Assembly (NCBI GenBank): GCA_030041195.1
Contig: JASHOI010000678.1
Span: 1-17,023, forward strand
Reading direction: 5' to 3'
DNA from: Streptosporangiaceae bacterium
Lineage (GTDB): Bacteria; Actinomycetota; Actinomycetes; Streptosporangiales; Streptosporangiaceae
Length of the DNA stretch: 17,023 nucleotides
The notes under the pieces were generated by a model. It had not been told where the DNA came from and did not search any database. It worked only from the letters and a program-made list of their open reading frames with translations. How positions within the stretch are numbered: the first letter of the stretch is position 1; each line of letters starts with the position of its first letter. The position numbers and the translations under genes were made by a program. Positions 5,749 to 12,936 of the stretch are shown here, one piece after another.

Positions 5749-5776
5749 TTGCTTAGTGCAAACTAAGTCATATGAT
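5749..5776 (+). promoter_or_regulatory. Promoter with MarR-like palindrome upstream of the stress-protein gene
   Basis: TTGCTT (5749-5754), a 16-nt spacer and TATGAT (5771-5776) form a good sigma70-type promoter with a TSS near 5783, giving a leader of about 40 nt. CTTAGT (5752-5757) and ACTAAG (5762-5767) form a perfect inverted repeat around GCAA, lying between the -35 and -10. TTAGTnnnnACTAA is the style of site bound by many actinobacterial MarR repressors. No MarR gene is in the window, so the regulator would act from elsewhere. Confidence 0.6.
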
Positions 5777-5822
5777 GTACCTGTTCCTACGAAGCGGAGC
5801 ATGAACCGCAAGGACCAATCTC

Positions 5823-6413
5823 ATGGAGCAGCTAGGGCCCGAGCCGCGCCGGGAGCAGCCTGACCCGGCGGATGGCCCGCGAAGGCCGCCCCAGCGGGCG
5901 CGCCGCGATGCTCAGGACCGCTCCCGCGAGCAGGACGAGCCGGAGCCGCGGGTATCGCGGCAGGACCGGCCGGCCGAAGCGCCGGGCGCCCGCGATCCCG
6001 GGCATCCCGTCGTGATCGGCTATGACGGCTCGCCGTCCAGCCGGAACGCGCTGGCCTACGCGGCCGGGCTGGCCAGGCGGCTCGCCCGGCCGCTGCTCGT
6101 CGTGTACGTGGTCCCGTACGGCGTCTACTGCGAGCCGATGACCGGGCAGGTCATCTGCACCGCCAGGGAGCGCCAGGACCTGGAGCCGTGGCTGCTCGCC
6201 GAGCTCAACCAGGTCTGCGACGCTGAGGGACTGGATGTCAGGGTGATGGCCCGGCGCGGGAACGCGGCCAAGGAACTCGCTGCCGCCGCCGATTCCAGCA
6301 GCGCCGATGCGCTCGTCGTCGGGGCTTCCGGGCACAAGCTGCGCCATGTGGCCGGGTCGATCCCCGGGTGGCTGGCGCGGCACGCCCGCTGCCCGGTGAT
6401 TGTGGTGCCGTAG
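5823..6413 (+). CDS. Universal stress protein with charged N-terminal extension
   Basis: 196 residues. The UspA fold spans 62-196: the first strand and nucleotide-contacting Asp are in VVIGYDGS (63-70), and the C-terminal signature is LVVGASGHKLRHVAGS (164-179) then CPVIVVP. The usual ATP motif G-2x-G-9x-G-S/T is shortened here to 7 residues between G170 and G178-S179, so ATP binding is likely but not certain. Residues 1-61 are an Arg/Glu/Pro/Asp-rich, probably disordered extension absent from typical 140-150-residue members. ATG 5823 is preceded by AAGGA with an 8-nt gap, which decides the start over ATG 5801. The upstream MarR-like box suggests stress- or ligand-responsive expression. The helicase gene follows after 48 nt. 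Confidence 0.85.
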   Translation: MEQLGPEPRREQPDPADGPRRPPQRARRDAQDRSREQDEPEPRVSRQDRPAEAPGARDPGHPVVIGYDGSPSSRNALAYAAGLARRLARPLLVVYVVPYGVYCEPMTGQVICTARERQDLEPWLLAELNQVCDAEGLDVRVMARRGNAAKELAAAADSSSADALVVGASGHKLRHVAGSIPGWLARHARCPVIVVP

Positions 6414-6461
6414 CGCGTTTGGCTGCCGGGGATCGTCGTAGGGGAGCGATACGTTTCAGGT

Positions 6462-8618
6462 GTGGCCGGCGAACCAACCGAACTCCCCGATGTGCCGACG
6501 CTGCTGGCCGCCGGCGTCGCCGGGATAGCAGGCGCCGAGCGGCCCGGACAGGTCACGATGGCCAAGGCGGTCGCCCGCGCCATGGACGGCGGCGAGCACC
6601 TCGCGGTCCAGGCGGGCACCGGCACCGGAAAGTCACTGGCATACCTGGTGCCGGCGGCCAGGCACGCGGCCGCCCTTGACGCCACGGTCGTGGTGTCCAC
6701 GGCCACGATCGCGCTGCAGCGCCAGCTCATCGACCGCGACCTGCCGCGGCTGGCCGAAGCGCTCAAGCCTCTGCTCGGCCGGGCGCCGACGTTCGCGATC
6801 CTCAAGGGGCGCCGCAACTACCTGTGCAAGCACCGGCTGCAGGCCGGTGCCGCCGACGACCCTCAGGATGCCCTCTTCGACTCCCGCGTGACCACGGAGA
6901 TCGGGCGGCAGGTGACCCGGCTGCGGGAGTGGGCCGAGCAGACCGAGACCGGCGACCGGGACGAGCTCGTGCCCGGCGTGGACGAACGGGCGTGGCGGCA
7001 GGTCGCGGTCACGGCGCGGGAGTGCATCGGGCCGCAGCGCTGCGGCTTCGGCACCCGGTGCTTCGCGGAGAAGGCCCGCGAGGCCGCCGGGCGCGCCGAC
7101 ATCGTGGTCACCAACCACGCCCTGCTGGCGATCGACGCCATTGAGAATGGCAACGTGCTCCCCGAGCACGACGTGGTGATCATCGACGAGGCCCATGACC
7201 TGGTCGACCGCGTGACCTCGATCGCCACCGCCGAGCTCTCGGCTCCCGCGGTGGAGGCCGCAGCCCGGCGATGCGGCAAGCAGGTTACCGACGACGCCAC
7301 CGGCAGGCTCAAGGACGCCGGGGAGGGGCTCGCCTTCGTCCTCGCCGACGCGCCGCCAGGGCGTATCGACGTGCTGACCGAGCACCTTGCCGTTGCGATC
7401 GCCGCGCTCAGAGACGCCGCGGGATCGTGCGCCGCCGAGATCCGCAGCACCGCAAGGAACGCGGACGACGAGCCGGAGCAGCTCGCGGCGCGGCGGGCCG
7501 CGCTGGCCGCTCTCGAGGAGCTGCACGACGCCGCGGATCGGATGCTCGACGCGTTCGGCCCCGACGTCGCCGCCCGCCCGGACGTGGTGTGGCTGGACGT
7601 TCCGGCGGATCCCGAGGCGCGCCGCCCGCCGACGCTCCGGGTGGCTCCGCTCGCGGTCGGCGGCCTGCTCGCCGAGCGGCTGTTCGGCCGCCGGACGGTG
7701 ACGCTGACCTCAGCAACGCTGTCGGTCGGCGGGTCGTTCGAGCCGCTGGCCCGGCAGTGGGGGCTGCCGACGGCGGGCGCCGCGCCACCGTCGGCGGCAC
7801 CCGACGCGGCGCTTGCGCCTGCCGCGTCTGAGACCGTTCCGCCCGACGACGCGCAGCAGGCCGGGCACCCGGATCAAGGACCGGCCGAACCGCACCCGCT
7901 CACCTGGTCCGGGATCGACGTCGGGTCGCCGTTCGACCACCCGCACAGCGGGATCCTGTACGTGGCGCGGCACCTGCCGCCGCCGGGCCGGGACGGGCTG
8001 GCGCCGGAGTATCTCGACGAGATCTGCGAGCTCATCACCGCCGCCGGTGGGCGCACGCTCGGGCTGTTCTCCTCGATGCGGGCCGCGAAGCAGGCCGCCG
8101 CCGAACTGCGCGAGCGGATCGAATACCCGCTGCTCTGCCAGGGCGAGGACCCGACCTCTCAGCTCATCGCCAGGTTCGCCGACGACGAGGCGAGCTGCCT
8201 GTTCGGCACGCTGTCGCTGTGGCAGGGCGTGGACGTGCCCGGGCGGTCGCTGCAGCTCGTGGTCATCGACCGGATCCCGTTCCCCAGGCCCGACGACCCG
8301 CTCGCCTCGGCCAGGCAGCGGGCCGTCGAGGCGCGCGGCGGCAACGGGTTCATGACCGTCGCCGCGGCCCAGGCCGCGTTGCTGCTCGCCCAGGGCACCG
8401 GCCGGCTGCTGCGCACGATCAGCGACAGGGGAGTGGTCGCGATCCTGGATCCCCGGCTGGTCACCAAGCGGTACGGCGGCTTCCTGCGCGCGTCGCTGCC
8501 GCCGTTCTGGGCCACCACCGACCCCGAGGTGGTCCGCGGCGCACTGCGCCGCCTGGCCGCCGCGCCCCAGCCCGAGCCCGAGCAGCGCCAGCCCCAGCCC
8601 GAGCAGCGCCAGCCCTAA
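6462..8618 (+). CDS. dinG: DinG/XPD-family ATP-dependent DNA helicase
   Basis: 718 residues, an SF2 5'-3' helicase of the Fe-S XPD/DinG group. Walker A AGTGTGKS is at 51-58, and the DEAH box is at 242-245 (VVIIDEAHD). Four cysteines between them, C122 (NYLC), C188 (ECIG), C194 and C200 (RCGFGTRC), are placed to hold the 4Fe-4S cluster. Motif VI QGTGRLLR is at about 644. DinG enzymes unwind forked, D-loop and R-loop substrates in repair and replication conflicts. Relative to family type there is a low-complexity Ala/Pro insertion at about 436-481 and a C-terminal repeat tail. GTG 6462 fits the normal N-terminus, with only a weak AGG nearby. The gene overlaps the converging acetyltransferase by 4 nt. 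Confidence 0.9.
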   Translation: MAGEPTELPDVPTLLAAGVAGIAGAERPGQVTMAKAVARAMDGGEHLAVQAGTGTGKSLAYLVPAARHAAALDATVVVSTATIALQRQLIDRDLPRLAEALKPLLGRAPTFAILKGRRNYLCKHRLQAGAADDPQDALFDSRVTTEIGRQVTRLREWAEQTETGDRDELVPGVDERAWRQVAVTARECIGPQRCGFGTRCFAEKAREAAGRADIVVTNHALLAIDAIENGNVLPEHDVVIIDEAHDLVDRVTSIATAELSAPAVEAAARRCGKQVTDDATGRLKDAGEGLAFVLADAPPGRIDVLTEHLAVAIAALRDAAGSCAAEIRSTARNADDEPEQLAARRAALAALEELHDAADRMLDAFGPDVAARPDVVWLDVPADPEARRPPTLRVAPLAVGGLLAERLFGRRTVTLTSATLSVGGSFEPLARQWGLPTAGAAPPSAAPDAALAPAASETVPPDDAQQAGHPDQGPAEPHPLTWSGIDVGSPFDHPHSGILYVARHLPPPGRDGLAPEYLDEICELITAAGGRTLGLFSSMRAAKQAAAELRERIEYPLLCQGEDPTSQLIARFADDEASCLFGTLSLWQGVDVPGRSLQLVVIDRIPFPRPDDPLASARQRAVEARGGNGFMTVAAAQAALLLAQGTGRLLRTISDRGVVAILDPRLVTKRYGGFLRASLPPFWATTDPEVVRGALRRLAAAPQPEPEQRQPQPEQRQP
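8577..8615 (+). repeat. 21-bp tandem repeat at the helicase C-terminus
   Basis: CCCGAGCAGCGCCAGCCC occurs at 8577-8594 and 8598-8615, separated by CAG. In frame it encodes PEQRQPQ-type repeats, and the stop codon follows directly. The tail is probably disordered, and copy number could vary between strains. Confidence 0.7.
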
Positions 8619-9160
8619 CCCGGTCCCCGGCCGGCAGCAGGTTCCCGGTCGCCCCAGTAGTGCATCGGCTCGCCCCGCCAGTGCACCGTCTCCAGCAGGC
8701 CGTAGTCCGTCAGGCCGAGATGCCGTGCCACCGCCTGCGACGCCGCGTTGTCCTCGTGTATCCAGGCCACCACCGGCAGATCCGGGTCAACGGCTTCGGC
8801 CGCGCGCTGGGCGGTCCGGGCCAGCTCGGTGGCGTAGCCGTTCCCCCAGAAGCCGGTATCCACGAGATAGAACAGGTTCCAGAACCCGGGCCGGCGCTCC
8901 GCGCCGCCGATCCCGATCACCTGCCCGGTCGCCCGCAGCCGGACCGTCCAGTAGCTGAGCCCGTTGGCGTCCCAGCGGCCGCGGAAGCCCTCGATCCAGG
9001 CGCGGGTGGTCTCGGGAGTCTCCTGCAGGCCACCGGGAATGTGGTCGGAATGCACCGGATCGGAGGTGAGGCGGTGCAGGCCGTCGAGGTCGCCCGCGTC
9101 GACCGCGCGAAGGTCGAGGCGGGCGGTCAGCACGTGCCGGTATCCCGCGGAGCTCGTCAT
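8615..9160 (-). CDS. GNAT-family N-acetyltransferase (RimJ/RimL type)
   Basis: 181 residues. The opening LTARLDLRAVDAGDLDGLHRL and the acetyl-CoA loop GFWGNGYATEL (103-113) are typical of the RimJ/RimL branch (Acetyltransf_3). These enzymes move acetyl from acetyl-CoA to an amine of a protein N-terminus, antibiotic or small metabolite; the substrate cannot be read from sequence. The late NxASxxVARHLGL element (138-150) closes the fold. ATG 9160 is 16 nt after the stop of the aldo/keto reductase upstream, so the two are probably co-transcribed. Only a weak CAGGG precedes the start. The 3' end overlaps the helicase by 4 nt tail to tail. Confidence 0.85.
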   Translation of the reverse strand: MTSSAGYRHVLTARLDLRAVDAGDLDGLHRLTSDPVHSDHIPGGLQETPETTRAWIEGFRGRWDANGLSYWTVRLRATGQVIGIGGAERRPGFWNLFYLVDTGFWGNGYATELARTAQRAAEAVDPDLPVVAWIHEDNAASQAVARHLGLTDYGLLETVHWRGEPMHYWGDREPAAGRGPG

Positions 9161-9176
9161 CCCTGGCCGGGACCTG

Positions 9177-10202
9177 TCAGCTGGCGCTGGAAGCGGCCCA
9201 GATGTTGATTCCCGCTTCTACCGCGTCGCGGTCGATCGCCGCGAGCTCGTCCGCGGTGAACGCCGAGCGCCCGGCCGCCGCGACGTTCTCCTCGAGTTGC
9301 GCCACGCTGCTGGCTCCGATCAGCACCGACGTGACCCGCTCGTCGCGCAGCGCCCAGGACAGGGCGAGCTGCGCGGTGGTCTGGCCGCGTTCCCGCGCGA
9401 TCTCGCCGAGCGCGCGCACGTGCGCGATCGTCGCGTCGCTGAGCTGGCCGGTGTCCAGCGACGTGTGCTGACTGGCCCGCGAGCCGGCGGGGATCCCGTT
9501 GTCGTACTTGCCGGTGAGCACGCCCTGGGCCAGCGGCGAGAACGCGATGCAGCCGATGCCTTCCTGGCCCAGCACTTCCAGCAGGCCGTCCTCGATCCAC
9601 CGGTTCAGCATCGAGTACGAGGGCTGGTGGATGAGGATCGGCGTGCCGAGCCGGCGCATGATCCCGGCCGCCTCGGCGGTCCGCTCGGCCGAGTATGACG
9701 AGATGCCCGCGTACAGCGCCTTTCCCGACTTCACGGCGGTATCGAGCGCCCCAAGAGTCTCCTGCAGCGGGGTCTTCGGGTCGAACCGGTGGCTGTAGAA
9801 GATGTCCACGTACTCCAGGCCCATCCGCTGCAGCGACTGGTCCAGGCTGGCCAGCAGGTACTTCCGTGATCCCCACTCACCGTACGGCCCCGGCCACATG
9901 TCGTAGCCCGCCTTGGTCGAGATGATCAGCTGGTCCCGGTAAGGCCGGAAGTCCTCGCGCAGGATGCGCCCGAAGTTGATCTCGGCCGAGCCGTACGGCG
10001 GGCCGTAGTTGTTGGCCAGGTCGAAGTGGGTGATCCCGAGGTCGAACGCGCGCCGCAAGATCGCTCGCTGGGTGTCGATCGGCCGGCCGTCGCCGAAGTT
10101 GTGCCACAGCCCGAGCGACACCTCGGGCAGCAGGATCCCACTGCGCCCGCAGCGGCGGTACGGGATGGACTCATAGCGGTCGGCGGCGGCGATGTATGTC
10201 AT
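9177..10202 (-). CDS. yghZ: L-glyceraldehyde 3-phosphate reductase-like aldo/keto reductase
   Basis: 341 residues, closely resembling E. coli YghZ (Gpr) along the whole length, for example SLGLWHNFGD, FDLANNYGPPYGSAE and IISTKAGYDMWPGPYG. The aldo/keto reductase tetrad is complete: D61, Y66, K97 and H138. The C-terminal DERVTSVLIGASSVAQLEEN holds the NADPH-binding part. The E. coli enzyme reduces L-glyceraldehyde 3-phosphate and methylglyoxal with NADPH, so detoxification of reactive aldehydes is the likely role. ATG 10202 gives the same N-terminal extent as YghZ. It heads a two-gene unit with the GNAT gene and diverges from the enoyl-CoA isomerase gene. Confidence 0.92.
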   Translation of the reverse strand: MTYIAAADRYESIPYRRCGRSGILLPEVSLGLWHNFGDGRPIDTQRAILRRAFDLGITHFDLANNYGPPYGSAEINFGRILREDFRPYRDQLIISTKAGYDMWPGPYGEWGSRKYLLASLDQSLQRMGLEYVDIFYSHRFDPKTPLQETLGALDTAVKSGKALYAGISSYSAERTAEAAGIMRRLGTPILIHQPSYSMLNRWIEDGLLEVLGQEGIGCIAFSPLAQGVLTGKYDNGIPAGSRASQHTSLDTGQLSDATIAHVRALGEIARERGQTTAQLALSWALRDERVTSVLIGASSVAQLEENVAAAGRSAFTADELAAIDRDAVEAGINIWAASSAS

Positions 10203-10307
10203 GCCGAGAGTCTCTCACCACGGGCCGTTACGCTGTCATCCCTGCCCGTCTGGCCACTAGCCAACTCACGAGTAACATGTTCCGCAGCCGTCAACCTTGG
10301 AGAGGCC
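10203..10307. promoter_or_regulatory. Divergent promoter region, reductase and isomerase genes
   Basis: TAACAT at 10273-10278 could be the -10 for the plus-strand isomerase gene; no good -35 stands 16-18 nt before it. GAGAG-T-CTCTC (10205-10215) is a small palindrome directly before the reductase ATG, where it would sit in the leader or at the TSS. No other element is seen. Confidence 0.35.
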
Positions 10308-10970
10308 ATGCCGCACCTGGAGCGCGAGGCCGAGGTCTGGGTGCTGAATCTGGGGGACGGCGAAAACCGCTTCAACCCGGACTGGGTGAGCGCGGTGAAC
10401 GACGCGCTCGACGAGGTCGAGAACGCGGCCGGGCCGCGGGCGGTCGTCACCTGCGCCGACGGAAAGTGCTGGTCGACCGGGATGGACCTGGACTGGATGG
10501 CCGCGCATTCCGACCAGGCGGACGACCTGCTGCGCGCCGCGCACCGGCTGCTCGCCCGGGTGCTCGTGCTGCCGGTTCCCGCGGTGGCCGCGGTCGGCGG
10601 TCACGCGTTCGCGGCGGGCGCGATGCTCGCCTGCGCCCACGACCAGACCGTGATGCGCGCCGACCGCGGGTTCTGGTGCCTGCCGGAGGTGGATCTCGGC
10701 CTGCCGTTCACCCCGGGCATGGACGCTCTGCTGCGCGCCCGCCTGCCGGCCCGCGCCGCGCATCAGGCCATGACGACCGGCCGCCGGTACGGCGGCACGG
10801 ACGCGCACGCCGCGGGCCTGGTCGACGCCACGGCCGAGGCGGACAAGGTGCTGTCGACCGCGGTCGACATCGCCGCTGCGCTGGCCGGCAAGGCCGGCCA
10901 GACGCTCGGCTCGATCAAGGCGCAAATGTACGGCGGCGTGGTGGCCGCGCTGACGGCGCCGTTGCGCTAA
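10308..10970 (+). CDS. Enoyl-CoA hydratase/isomerase family, probable delta3-delta2-enoyl-CoA isomerase
   Basis: 220 residues, crotonase fold. The two oxyanion-hole segments are CWSTGMDL (54-61) and GGHAFAAGAML (97-107). LPEVDLGLPFTPGM (125-138) supplies one acidic residue, E127. The second Glu of hydratases (in GGGCEL) is Ala/Met here, which matches delta3-delta2-enoyl-CoA isomerases that use a single Glu. Its work would be to shift double bonds during beta-oxidation of unsaturated fatty acids. ATG 10308 is chosen because GGAGAGG stands 2-5 nt before it and the family N-terminus starts there; the open frame extends further upstream without homology. It is short compared with 250-260-residue hydratases. 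It converges on the pirin gene with 12 nt between stops. Confidence 0.82.
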   Translation: MPHLEREAEVWVLNLGDGENRFNPDWVSAVNDALDEVENAAGPRAVVTCADGKCWSTGMDLDWMAAHSDQADDLLRAAHRLLARVLVLPVPAVAAVGGHAFAAGAMLACAHDQTVMRADRGFWCLPEVDLGLPFTPGMDALLRARLPARAAHQAMTTGRRYGGTDAHAAGLVDATAEADKVLSTAVDIAAALAGKAGQTLGSIKAQMYGGVVAALTAPLR

Positions 10971-10982
10971 GGAGCGGGTCCT

Positions 10983-11960
10983 TCAGAGCACGTCGTGCCC
11001 GGGATGGGGCTCCGCCGGGATCGTGCCCAGCCGGCCGGCCTGGAAGTCCTCGAAGGCCCGGACCAGCTCGTCCCTGGTGTTCATGACGAACGGGCCGTAG
11101 GCGGCGACCGGCTCCCGGATCGGCTCGCCGCCGAGCATCAGGATGTCGAGCCCCTGGCTGGGTCCTTCGGCGCGGCTGCCCGCCGCGACGGTGATCACGT
11201 CGCCGGGCCCGAACACCGCAAGCTGCCCGGTCCGCACCGGGCGCCCGGCAATGCCGACCGTGCCGGAACCCGCCAGCGTGTAGCCGAGCGCGTTGAAGTC
11301 GGCCCGCCATGGCAGCCGCAGCTGGGCGCCGGGCTGGAGCGTGGCGTGCAGCAGGGTGATCGGGGTGTGGGTCACGCCGGGGCCGGGGTGCCCGTCCACC
11401 TCGCCCGCGATCACGCGGACCAGGGCGCCGCCGTCGGGTGAGCTGAGCAGCGCGACCTGGCCGGCCCGGATGTCCTGGTAACGGGGGACGGCCATCTTGA
11501 GCCTGGCCGGCAGGTTCACCCACAGCTGGAAGCCGTGGAACAGGCCGCCGCTGGCGACCAGTTCCTCGGGCGGCTCCTCGATGTGCAGGATGCCGCCGCC
11601 CGCGGTCATCCACTGGGTATCGCCGTTGGTGATCAGGCCGCCGCCGCCGTTGGAGTCCTGGTGCCGGAACGTGCCGTCGATCATGTAGGTAACGGTCTCG
11701 AACCCGCGATGCGGGTGCCAGGCCGTGCCCTTCGGCTCGCCGGGCGCGTAGTCGACCTCGCCCATCTGGTCCATGTGGATGAACGGGTCCAGGGCCCGCA
11801 GGTCAACGCCGGCGAACGCGCGGCGGACCGGGAACCCTTCGCCCTCATAGGCAGAGGGCGCGGTGGTCACCGCGAGCACCGGGCGGTCCCGCGCGATCGC
11901 GGGATCCGGCTCGGAGATCCTGGGCAGCAGCAGAATGTCGTCGACGGTAACGGCTGGCAT
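10983..11960 (-). CDS. Pirin family protein
   Basis: 325 residues, two cupin domains. The metal-binding set of the N-terminal cupin is intact: H82 and H84 in WHPHRGFETVTY, and H126 and E128 in GGGILHIEEPPEE, with spacing as in human pirin. The C-terminal part (about 190-300) is the second, metal-free cupin, and GPFVMNT marks the usual end. Bacterial pirins have shown quercetin dioxygenase activity or redox-linked regulatory binding; which applies here is open. ATG 11960 is preceded by GGAGGAGGAG, a strong site. The open frame reaches 12176 but the extra residues look non-coding. Upstream to 12170 I see no firm promoter. Confidence 0.9.
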   Translation of the reverse strand: MPAVTVDDILLLPRISEPDPAIARDRPVLAVTTAPSAYEGEGFPVRRAFAGVDLRALDPFIHMDQMGEVDYAPGEPKGTAWHPHRGFETVTYMIDGTFRHQDSNGGGGLITNGDTQWMTAGGGILHIEEPPEELVASGGLFHGFQLWVNLPARLKMAVPRYQDIRAGQVALLSSPDGGALVRVIAGEVDGHPGPGVTHTPITLLHATLQPGAQLRLPWRADFNALGYTLAGSGTVGIAGRPVRTGQLAVFGPGDVITVAAGSRAEGPSQGLDILMLGGEPIREPVAAYGPFVMNTRDELVRAFEDFQAGRLGTIPAEPHPGHDVL

Positions 11961-12170
11961 GGCTCCTCCTCCGGGGCGCCCGGCCCGATGCGCCGAGCCT
12001 ACTAGCCGCCGGTAACAATGGTTGAACGCGCAACATTCCGCGGCTCGGCGGCGCCGCTGACGCCTGGCGCGGCGCGGGGGTGGCCAGAGCGCGATACCGC
12101 GAGGCTGAGACGTTCCCTGCTGTAACATCAGCCCCAGCCGCCCCGGCCAAGATCCGCTTAGACATTCGAT

Positions 12171-12229
12171 TTTCATGATCTGGGTGGATAGCGACCAAAT
12201 AGGGGGCGTCAGCCACCCAGATCATGAAA
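12171..12229. repeat. Perfect 17-bp inverted repeat, 59-bp hairpin element
   Basis: TTTCATGATCTGGGTGG (12171-12187) is mirrored exactly by CCACCCAGATCATGAAA (12213-12229) around a 25-bp spacer. Within the spacer GCGACC and GGGGGC can partly pair, lengthening the stem. It lies in a 361-bp gap between the pirin start and the TetR stop, both on the minus strand, 93 nt beyond the TetR stop. No T-run follows on either strand, so it is not a classic terminator, and its lower-GC arms differ from the surroundings. It looks like a mobile or dispersed palindromic unit. The remainder of the gap (11961-12321) holds GGGGTGGC repeats near 12257-12300 and no gene. Confidence 0.7.
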
Positions 12230-12321
12230 CAACGCGCCCGCTCGGGCGGTCGGGCGGCGGGGTGGCTTGCGCGGCGGGGTGGCCCGGCCGGCAGGGGTGG
12301 CTCGAGCGGCCCGGCCGCGGG

Positions 12322-12936
12322 CTAGAGCGGGAGGCCGGCCTCCAGGTGCGCGAGGGCCGCGTCGACGCGCGCGAACGTGTCGGATGTGTGGTGGTCCTGG
12401 GCCCAGGGCATGGTCGCCGACAAGATCACGCCGATGATCGCGCCGACGAGGTTCCGCACCGCAAAGTCGCCGGGATCGTGCCCGGTCCGCCTCGCCGTGG
12501 CCTCCGCGATGACGTCGATCGTCCGGCTAAGCTCGTCGACCGCCCGGGCGCGCAGCTCCGGGATGGCCATCGTCATCGCCGAGGTCTCCTCGAGCTGGGC
12601 CATTTCCTCCTCGCTGAGCGAAGCGTAGGTCTCGGCCCAGGCGGCGCGGAACGCGGCGATCGGGCTCAGCTCGGCTGGCTGCCGCTCGTACGCGGTGATC
12701 GCGATCGCGTCCATGTCATCCTGGATCACCACGTCTTCCTTGGTGGGGAAGTAGCGGAAGAACGTGCTCGGCGAGACCTCGGCCGCCTCGGCGATCTGCT
12801 CGACGGTCGTCGCGTGGTAGCCCTGCTCTCGGAACAGCCGGAGCGCGTGCTCCCGGATGGAAGCACGCGTCCTGGCTTTTTTGCGCTCACGGAGGCCGAC
12901 GGGTCTGCCCGGGGCCTGTTCACTCATGGTTGTCAT
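12322..12936 (-). CDS. TetR/AcrR-family repressor
   Basis: 204 residues. The N-terminal HTH domain is canonical: ASIREHALRLFREQGY (25-40), TTVEQIAEAAEVSPSTFFRYF (43-63) and PTKEDVV (64-70). The rest is a helical ligand-binding and dimerisation domain without a nameable ligand. ATG 12936 overlaps the stop of the efflux gene (ATGA) and has GGGGAAG 7 nt upstream; ATG 12927 is a weaker option. Being last in the operon with the pump, it most likely represses that operon through the near-palindrome at 14665-14681, with release by a pump substrate. Confidence 0.9.
   Translation of the reverse strand: MTTMSEQAPGRPVGLRERKKARTRASIREHALRLFREQGYHATTVEQIAEAAEVSPSTFFRYFPTKEDVVIQDDMDAIAITAYERQPAELSPIAAFRAAWAETYASLSEEEMAQLEETSAMTMAIPELRARAVDELSRTIDVIAEATARRTGHDPGDFAVRNLVGAIIGVILSATMPWAQDHHTSDTFARVDAALAHLEAGLPL

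Larger units (their letters stand above)
5263..5822. other. 560-bp divergent non-coding region rich in short repeats
   Basis: This lies between the peroxidase start (minus) and the stress-protein start (plus). Besides the elements listed separately, CTGCCGG (5353-5359) and CCGGCAG (5368-5374) form a 7-bp inverted repeat about 90 bp upstream of the peroxidase. I could not fix a convincing promoter for the peroxidase. The region is less GC-rich than the coding DNA in places (5400-5440, 5530-5580, 5745-5790), as expected for regulatory DNA. Open frames crossing 5558-5863 (plus) and 5578-5811 (minus) lack family features and are not called. Confidence 0.6.

Noticed and set aside
5558..5863. Open frames on both strands in the peroxidase/stress-protein intergenic region
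   Set aside because: They contain stacked inverted repeats and a promoter, show no domain and have poor ribosome binding sites. Regulatory DNA explains them better.
10026..10307. Extended N-terminus of the enoyl-CoA isomerase
   Set aside because: This part is antisense to the reductase gene and covers the divergent promoter; ATG 10308 has its own RBS.
11961..12176. Upstream extension of the pirin reading frame
   Set aside because: The extra 72 residues are Arg/Pro-rich without homology, while ATG 11960 has a strong RBS and matches the family N-terminus.
12171..12229. Simple rho-independent terminator for the TetR gene
   Set aside because: It is 93 nt beyond the stop, with no T-run and a 25-bp loop; a dispersed palindrome fits better, though termination is not excluded.
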